Source: Solanum dulcamara | Taxonomy: Eukaryota; Streptophyta; Magnoliopsida; Solanales; Solanaceae | Assembly: GCF_947179165.1 (NCBI RefSeq) | Contig: NC_077242.1 | Location: forward strand, 47,075,097 to 47,139,096 | Length of the DNA: 64,000 nucleotides | Reading direction: 5' to 3' | Part shown: positions 56,580 to 64,000 of the stretch, piece after piece | Layout: every line of letters starts with the position of its first letter | Numbering within the stretch: the first letter of the stretch is position 1 | Program-made: the position numbers and the translations under genes | The notes under the pieces: generated by a model | What the model was told of the DNA's origin: nothing | The model's input: the letters and a program-made list of their open reading frames with translations, nothing else | The model's database searches: none

Positions 56580-59470
56580 TGTCACGACCCGATTTTTCTG
56601 GTCCTGATAACATCTAATCGAACCCACCAGTACTTAATCCTAATCCACAGCCCAAAGTCAGAAGCAACAGACTTTTAAGTGAAAGAAAAACAAACAAAGC
56701 AGAAAACCATAATAATAAGAAGAAAGAAGAAACAACAAAGGTACTTATCCATAGAACCATCCCCAAGACTAGGCATCAGTTGATATTTGAGCATCTAATC
56801 AAAATAAGATGATAAGGCTTTTACGAATAAAAATAAATGTAGTCTATCTTAAAAAAAATGTAAAGCTTAGTCCTATTCGAAGTAGATGAAAATAGGAAAC
56901 TCCGAAAGTCAGGAGCTCACCAAATCTTTGCATTGAAAGCTGCACTGCACAAGTCCAAATCACCGACGATAATTCGTACTATGATTTGTAGGGTGCAAAA
57001 CAGTAGTAAAATTACCAAATGAGTGGTACTTAATAGGCATAGGCACATTGAACTCCATATATAAAGAAAGTATAAATAACATATAAACAAGGTAAGTACA
57101 ACACAAGTAACCAAATAGGAGCTAACACAAGGTAGAATAAAAAGTAATAGTGAAGAGATAGAATATATAGAGAAAAGAACCAGAGTCAAGTAAATTATCA
57201 GAAAGTGCAAGCCAACAACCTATTTACAATAATGAATCACTATAGAAGTCAACTAATCAAGAAGGGAATGCTGGCAATCACTGCTAATCACATAGTCACC
57301 TAATCACACTGTCACTTAAGGAGCATTCTAAGGCAGCCTAGCAGAGAGTACCAACAACAAATATAAACTAAGATCCCCTATTAACCAACTAAAAAACATA
57401 GGATAAGTAAAATTATAATCAAATAATAACCAACCAGATGCCCATACCACTGGAAGGTACAAACCATACAAACATATCTCCAACCCCCATAAAATCAGAC
57501 GACCAAATAGCAAACAAGTATAATGGTAATAGGCGATACATATTAATTCAAGGTTGTAGTAAAAATAGTATAATCATCGATGGCTCTTGAAAATCATCAA
57601 TAACAGAGTGTATAGACCCACCCTGTCCCTCGGCATGCCAGGCAAATCCCATGTAGCTCTCTCATCCAGTTTAGTGGTACACAAACCAGTAGATCCCATA
57701 GGGAATGTGGGAAGTTCGTATGTACTGCCTGGGCCTAAAATAGGTCTTATACATAACACATAATATCCATGTCGTGGTACCAAAAGGTGAGTATCCAAGA
57801 CGATGTCAAAAAGGACGCACTTCGCCAGATTGTCATGTAAAGGCAAAGTTCATCTTAGATGCAGCCAATGTAGAAAAAGAGCGACTCTACGCTGAATAAC
57901 AATAAAATATTGAGTGTATACTCAATGCCTTTGATACTACCAGTAGGAAATGAGTACATTGTCAATGTCTTATATGTCTGAAAACTAGTGTGTCCATGTG
58001 ATCCAAGTTGTAGGACTCTCGTTAAAACAAGTTTAAAAATAGTAAAAGTGTGAGAATTCCTTCTCAAAAATAGTAGTGAAAATCCAATGAAGGATCTAGG
58101 ATCGTACCACAAAACACATAAAAATTCTAAAACAATCTAAGCATGTCATAACCAAAATCAAAACATGGTACACATAATCAAAAATATAATACCAAATCTT
58201 ACCACACTACCAACGCGAAGGAGACTTGCCTAGGATCCAATCGCTTCTCAAACATGACCTTAGAACCAACAATATAACACTAGTCAATAAGGTATCACAA
58301 GCCCACCACTAATCTTAAAGAGAAGTAACCGTTAAATGAGTCAGAAACAAATAGGGGGAAAATATCTCTAAAAAAGATGCCTTACCCAAAATATACCACT
58401 CTAGTTCAGAATCGAACACCACTAAATAAAACCTAAAGAGACAATGAGCCAATAAGGTCTCAAGCACTAGCACAAGGTACATCATCCAGAAATAGCATTA
58501 CCAAAAGCTTAACCTTTCTATAAGGAAAATAAAGCACAAGCTAATGCATCTAAGTCTTAAACCTAGCCTAAGGCCATCACTATCAATCCTAACAAGGATA
58601 ATGACGCTAAGTTATTACCAAAAACAAGGCCCATAACCTAAACTAAGGATTTCACTAGATTACTCTAGTGTAAGGCTCAATTGAGAATTGAGAAAATGGA
58701 TTGAAAACAGGAAAAATCTATACTCAAAAAGTACCATCCTAAATCACATGTAATTTATACTGAACAACATCTAATAAAGCTCTGTCAAAGCTTGAGTTTG
58801 TAATCTACCTCGAAGCTATTCATGTGCTACTTGAATCCAACAATTTGAAGCTTTAGAATTCTAAATCACCTCCAACTACTGCCACACTAATAAAATATTA
58901 ATTACGATTTCAATACGGATGTTTTGACATAAAATTTGCATTAATTAGAAATGGGCCCAATTTTGGGGCTAAATGGGATTGTGGGACCGCAATAAGAATC
59001 TCAAAATCAACTCTGTGAAAAGGTCCTAATCAACCTATAGAGCTAGTGTACCAAAAATGAGCACAATTAGATGCTTGGAAAGGGGAAAACCACCAGTACA
59101 AATAAAACTATATTAAAGCTAAAGAGGGGAGGGCTTACAACCTATTTAGAGCTGAAATTACCTCAAATGATAATCGTTCGATAATCCTTGAGGACTCTAA
59201 TGTGTAGCCATAAACTTCTCAAATATGCTAGACTTTGAATCACCTAAAACAGAGTCTCCTAGCTTGAGATATCTAGGTCTGGCGATTGAAGAGACAAGTT
59301 GAATCGCTTCTGGTCTTAATTAAAAGACCAGACAAATAAGACTCACGAACGCGATATCCAAGACTGGGTTATGAGCCTTAAAAAGGAAATTAGCTTCTAT
59401 CTTCCTCTTGTTGAAGAATGGTTGACGTAATGGATAAGGTTAAGGAGGTTACCAAAGCCGGAGTTCCAAT
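56580..59470 (-). repeat. 3' LTR of element E
   Basis: Its plus-strand left end TGTCACGACCC is sharp. The right end (LTR start) was not located precisely; similarity to A's LTR is recognisable to about 58960, and the following stretch has GATTGAAGAGACAAG and CGAACGCGATATCC words common in such LTRs. ORFs inside (for example 56917-57210) are not coding. Confidence 0.6.
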
Positions 59471-60024
59471 TAACTATAAGAGAAAAAGGAAAAAAGAAGT
59501 GAAATAAGCCTTAAAAAGGAAACCCCTAGATAGAGTTGGGAAAAGACTAATTGCGAGTTTAAAGTTATTTACTATGTATATTTCAAGGAAAAACAGGTAT
59601 GGGCATAAGCTTATGGGACTAAGATGAGACACTTTAAGTGAAATGGACCAAGTCGAGGTAGCCAATGACTTTGTCGGGGCCAGAGTTGCCCCCAGACTCT
59701 CCATCTGCTGAAGATCACCCCAACCTCAAGGTCTATGCCTGACTAGGGCCCTGTAGCTTGACCAAGTGCTAAAACTCTCATAGGATATGTTGATGCCCCA
59801 TCCATGCCCATTGAACGCCTTGTGCTATCCATCTAAGATAGAGTAGATTCTAAAGAAGCAGTAGTTGGAGGTTGTTCGAAGCAGAAAAAAAACATAACGA
59901 GTCAAATATATGTCTCAAAAAATGCTCTATAGCCTTCCAAATATAAGATACGAATGTCAATGCACCGATGCATATAACTCTACCAGGTATTTGGGCTCAT
60001 ACCACTGATGTTTGTTAACCTAGA
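59471..60024 (-). other. residual interior of element E
   Basis: About 550 bases with no recognisable gag or pol motif on either strand. It is the only DNA between E's LTR and its primer site, so E has lost essentially all coding capacity. Confidence 0.5.
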
Positions 60025-60036
60025 GCTCTGATACCA
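60025..60036 (-). promoter_or_regulatory. primer binding site of element E (tRNA-iMet)
   Basis: GCTCTGATACCA on the plus strand, three bases left of TGTCATGACCC. Confidence 0.9.
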
Positions 60037-60039
60037 ACT

Positions 60040-60233
60040 TGTCATGACCCAATTTCTCATGTAATGATGGCACATACTCCAACCCACTAGTAGGTAAAAC
60101 AAAACCATACTCCGAAGCCAGAAGCAACAGTTATTAAGTGAGAAAGAAAGAAATGAAGCTAAAAACAATAATATTAAGAAGGAACAAGAAACAACATAGG
60201 TTCATATCCATAGAACGATACCCAATACAAGGC
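60040..60233 (-). repeat. 5' LTR remnant of element E
   Basis: 194 bases collinear with 56580-56775 (for example CCGAAGCCAGAAGCAACAG against CAAAGTCAGAAGCAACAG). It stops at AATACAAGGC where F begins; in the 3' LTR the same place reads AAGACTAGGCATCAG without a break. Confidence 0.85.
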
Positions 60234-62290
60234 TGTTATGACCCAAGCTAGACCCTAGGTGTTACACGACTATTGAAATCATGAACGACCCCAACCAAAC
60301 CTCTTAGCATATCATACATGACCATTCATAAGGTAAGTAAAGTAATAAAACTAAAACATAGATGCGGATGTAAAGTCTTAACATTAGAAGTCTCAATATA
60401 GGAGAACAAGTGTCAAACTCGAAATGATAACACATCATAGACTTTAAACATCCAACATTCCTTCACTAAACTAGATCAGGGACAAGACAAGCTCCTAGCT
60501 CATCCATGACAACATATAAAAGTCTTAAGAATAATGAAAAGGTAAATGTCTTGCCCTCGAAGCATGAGGACTCACCAACTATAAAAAAGTAAAGCTCAAC
60601 TCTAGCCACGAGTAGGAGGTGCGCTATGATCATCCTACCCTACATTATGATACAATGTAGGAAAAAAGTATGTTTTAGTACATGGATTGCACTAATAATT
60701 TGAGAAGTATGCATGAACAATAAGATTAGGACATAATAAATATGAACATGAGATGCTTGACCAATATCTTAAAACATGAGTAAAACCTTGAAAACCTTAA
60801 AACATCATAATTATATGATCCATGTAGAAAAACATCATCATGAGAGATCTATACCTTTTCATATACCTTGATGTAGGATAGGACCTTTAACAAATATATA
60901 ATACCATGCGAGCTATAACATGGAATCAGATATAACTCCCACATCGAGAAGAGAGAGTCTACTTTTCAAAGATAGACTTAGTAAGAACATAAAAATCATG
61001 AGATATATGTGGATATACTAGCTAGCCCATATTGGCATCAAAAACCTACGTGGGCAACATATTTAGGGACTAAAGATTGCTACTAGGATTCTATCGGGTA
61101 GCTACTATGGCTACTAGACCGAACTCCAGTTTAAAGTCCATTTGGTGCTTATACATTATCCCAACAAAAGTCATAAATCTAGTTATTAACCTCATTAGAA
61201 AAGACAATAAAAGATATTAATCCTCATCATAAAGAAATCATAAGAATATCTCTTTAGCATGATTAATTCATAATAATCCATGAGTTGGTGAGAATGTCCC
61301 TTCACCTTGTTAATATGATTCTGTGAGAATGACCTTTTACACTATAATTTGTTGCTTAAAACATCATTGAAACATAATTAGTAACCTTTCATGAGTCATT
61401 CATAAACCTTGGTAATCATTCATAAAGCTTTATTGAAATCATTTGAAATTCATGATCATAGTTCCTTGAAAACATACTTGAACATAGTATACAATATAGG
61501 TCATTGAAATTCAAATTGAAATCATGAAATAAGATGTGAATTATGCATAATTAGATCAATAATCATAAGATAAATCTTAATTAATAAGACCCAATGCAAA
61601 TTCATGAAACTTGGTCTTTTAGAAGGAGAATTCACAAGGAGATTTTGAAAAGAACCTTGGAACCCCATCAGTGAAAGGACTCATGGATGAATTTCCACTT
61701 ACCTTAAGCTTTAGGAGCCCTAAATTGCAATGGATTGAAGTCTTGACCTTGATTTCCCTTAGAACTATCACTAGTTAGACGAACCCCTGAGAGAGAACTT
61801 TAAAGAGAAGATTTTTGGATTTGAGTGATAGGATGAGAATGAGAGGGTTAGGAGGGATTAAGGTAGTTGTAAGGATATAATAGAGCCCTGAAAACCATGC
61901 ATATTCATTAATAAATTAATAGGGAAAAGACCAAAACACACCTAAACTTAACTGAAATGGACTTCTTCACGAAGGGACCACGGTGCATGAATCCCACAAC
62001 TTCTCATAATTGTGGTAGTGGTGAGGGGAATCTGACTTGGGTTGGAGGGATAACCCCCACAGAGACAACCACAGCTCGTGGTACCCACCTCGAGTCATGG
62101 TCCCTCTCATCGTTCTTACCCAATTTTCAATTTGCACCAGGTTTTACCACGATGGATCTTTACAGCTTATGGTCCCCTTCACACCCTCTGAAGAGTGTTG
62201 TGAAGTTCTCTTGGTACTTAAAAAGCTGCAATTTCAATGGAAACTCCATTAAACCCCATTTTCTGACTTTCCAACTTCCAACGTCTTACA
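60234..62290 (-). repeat. 3' LTR of element F
   Basis: 2057 bases. On the minus strand it begins TGTAAGACGTTGGAAG and ends GGGTCATAACA. Blocks match C's LTR (CATGCGAGCTA, CACATCGAGAA with TTGCATCGAGA). A palindrome cluster lies at about 61965-62200 (GGACCACGGTGCATG, AGCTCGTGGTACC). Confidence 0.9.
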
Positions 62291-62306
62291 ATATCTCCCC
62301 CTTAGG
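62291..62306 (-). promoter_or_regulatory. polypurine tract of element F
   Basis: On the minus strand CCTAAGGGGGAGATAT directly precedes the LTR's TGTAAGAC. Confidence 0.9.
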
Positions 62307-62559
62307 AACATTCATCATCAAATAGGAGTCATACCAGCATGAATAGAATATGAATGAGACATACTAGCCCAACATGAATGCAAATATATCAAAAATGCAT
62401 AAAATATGGAATATTTAATCCTAAGCTAAAACATGACTTTAAAACTCATTTCATGAAAATGGATGCATATGAAAACATAAGAATGCCTGAAATACATGGT
62501 TTTGATGGAGTGGATCATGAAGAAACTCAATACCTCAACATGGGATGAAGAGAAAAAGA

Positions 62560-64000
62560 TTAGAATATCATGATATCATATTAGATTCATCTTCCTATGT
62601 AGCGCTTTCAACCTCTTGGTTCCTTCATAAAACCTTAACTGAAACTATTTCCTTGGTTCTCAGCTTTCTAACTTACTGGTCTAGGATCTCAACCGGAACC
62701 TCATCATATGAAAGAATCTCTTTCACACCAATGCTTTACAAAGGAAAAATGGATCTAGGATCACTGACAAACATCCTCAATAAATATACATTGAACACTA
62801 GATGCACCGATGCCAACTCAAAAGGCAAATCAATCTCATATGCCACCTTGCAAATCCGCCTCAAAATTTGATATGGATCTATATAGCGGGAACTAAGCTT
62901 TCTTTTCTTGCTTAAATGTATCAGACCCTTCATGAGTGAAATTTTTAAGTAAACCTAATTATTAAACTCAAATTCAAGTTCCCTTCTTCCTACATTAAAG
63001 TAGAACTTTTGTTGACTCTGGGTAGTCTTCAACCTTTCTCTAATAAATCTATCTTTCTCCATTGACAAGTGCACTAACTTGAGTCCTATAAAGGTAACAT
63101 CAACCACTTCGAATCAACCAATAGGAGACCTACACCTCCTATCATATAAGGCCTCAAAGGGAGCCATCTAAATGCTAGAATGGTAACTTTTATTATAGGC
63201 GAACTCTATCAATGTAAAATGATCATCCAGTTACCTTTAAAATCAATGACATAGGCTATCAACATGTCCTATAGGGTCTAAATAGTCCATTTGGCCTGAC
63301 CGTTTGAGAGTGAAAATATGTACTAAGCTTAACTTAAGTACCAAGACCCCCTTTACAAAGATCTCAAAAATTGAGATATGAACTGAGTACTTCGATATGA
63401 AATGATAGAAAATGGGACACCATGAAGCTTAACCAACTCTCGAATATACAATTTGGTATAGTCTTTAGCTGCAGAAGAAGTCTTAAAGAGAAGAAAATAA
63501 GCCGATTTGGTCATTTGATCAAAGACCACCCAAATAGAATCATGTTGCATGCGGGTACGAGGAAAACCTGTAATGAAGTTCATATTCATGGTTTCCCACA
63601 TCCAAGTAGGAAACTCCCGTATTTTGATGCTCAACCTTCACTTGTTGCCTATTAGGACACATTGCCACAAGCTCCACAACCCTTTACTCCATTCGAGCAA
63701 TACATTTCACTCAAATCATGATACATATTTGTGGAACCCGAATAAATAGAATACCACAAACTATTAACTTCATACAATTTCATTTCCCTTAAGCTATCGA
63801 CATTGGGAATGCACATTGTACCTTGATATCTCAAAATATCATCTCTCTTTTGGGAGAAAGCCTTAATGGCTTTTTCGGAAACCGCCTTTTTCAACTCAAC
63901 CACAGTAGGATTATTATCTTGCATAGCCATAACAGCTACCACAAGAGGTGATTTAGAACCATTTTGAAAAACAATGGGCTAATTTATGAAAATCCCAAAC
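62560..64000 (-). pseudogene. pol pseudogene of element F (integrase and tail)
   Basis: Minus strand. The zinc-finger region (63942-63652) has KRDDILRYQGTMCIPNVDSL and STNMYHDLSEMYCSNGVKGC. The core (63634-63353) reads MNMNFITGFPRTRMQHDSIW, where the first catalytic Asp is Asn, and VPFSIISYRSTQFISQF, where the second is Tyr. Both losses disable the enzyme. The tail (62933-62736) reads KRKLSSRYIDPYQILRRICK and then SVHLVFNVYLLRMFVSDP. About 250 noncoding bases separate it from the polypurine tract, as in C. RT and gag lie beyond the window. Confidence 0.9.

Larger units (their letters stand above)
56580..60233 (-). mobile_element. LTR element E, family A-related, nearly all LTR
   Basis: Minus strand. 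The left (3') LTR starts at TGTCACGACCCG (56580); PBS complement at 60025-60036; the 5' LTR begins at 60040 and is cut by F after 194 bases. Only about 550 bases can be internal. LTR similarity to A is clear: a block with CCCATAGGGAATGTGGGAAG (57693-57712) is the complement of A's TGCATCCCCTATGGGCC region, and 58870-58960 complements A's GAGGTGATTACTACTTTGTT region. Confidence 0.75.
60234..64000 (-). mobile_element. Ty3/gypsy element F, 3' part (cut by window edge)
   Basis: Minus strand: 3' LTR 60234-62290, polypurine tract 62291-62306, pol pseudogene to the window end. It is the same group as C, G and B. Inserted in E's 5' LTR, with AAGGC (60229-60233) as the left candidate duplication. Confidence 0.9.

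Noticed and set aside
61957..62325. 122-codon plus-strand ORF
   Set aside because: It covers F's LTR end and polypurine tract; no protein similarity, and the boundaries cross known element landmarks.
62545..62871. 108-codon plus-strand ORF
   Set aside because: It is antisense to F's integrase tail, whose minus-strand reading has clear family motifs.
1..64000. A host gene hidden between elements
   Set aside because: Gaps between assigned elements are short, AT-rich and without splice-consistent coding blocks or known domains. A diverged short exon cannot be excluded by eye.

Overview
This 64 kb window looks like repeat-rich heterochromatin from a flowering plant. The retrotransposon families resemble those I associate with Solanaceae (tomato, potato, pepper), but that is inference from family resemblance; no host gene confirms the species. 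I found no intact protein-coding gene, tRNA gene, or bacterial-type feature. Almost every base can be assigned to decayed Ty3/gypsy LTR retrotransposons, many inserted into one another. All coding regions carry stops, frameshifts or lost catalytic residues, so they are annotated as pseudogenes.

Layout, left to right. (1) 1-3860: 3' half of a plus-strand element (G): pol pseudogene, polypurine tract, 3' LTR. (2) About 4400-5005: minus-strand integrase C-terminus of an Athila/Tat-type element (D, left piece), then a minus-strand LTR scrap to 5588. (3) 5589-11964: plus-strand element H (5' LTR, PBS, gag, deleted pol, truncated 3' LTR). (4) 11965 to about 40855: plus-strand element A inserted in H's 3' LTR. 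A's 5' LTR is split by element B (14719-34069). B's 3' LTR is split by minus-strand element N (22399-33888), which is bracketed by a perfect ATTTA target-site duplication. The nesting is H(A(B(N))). (5) About 40860-45084: minus-strand Athila/Tat PR-RT-RNase H (D, right piece) with LTR-like flank. It is interrupted by a structurally complete minus-strand element C (45085-54642, near-perfect TSD) and resumes at 54643. (6) About 55151-56579: a plus-strand LTR relic. (7) 56580-60233: minus-strand element E, almost all LTR. (8) 60234-64000: minus-strand element F, inserted in E's 5' LTR and running off the window.

Family groups judged by eye: G, B, C and F share LTR ends (TGTAAGACCC-like starts) and a chromovirus-type gag-pol. 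A and E share a long LTR; H and N are separate families; D is Athila/Tat type. Most elements use an initiator-Met tRNA primer site (TGGTATCAGAGC or a close variant). A, B and N have lost capsid or pol sequence and could only have moved using other elements' proteins.

The most unusual signals are a 5S rRNA-derived segment inside N (27549-27650), which keeps the internal pol III promoter words, and arrays of short palindromic words in the LTRs of nearly every family, with a different word in different families. N's two LTRs also differ by whole 20-bp repeat units and by a 254-bp microhomology deletion. I found no convincing new biological system beyond these.
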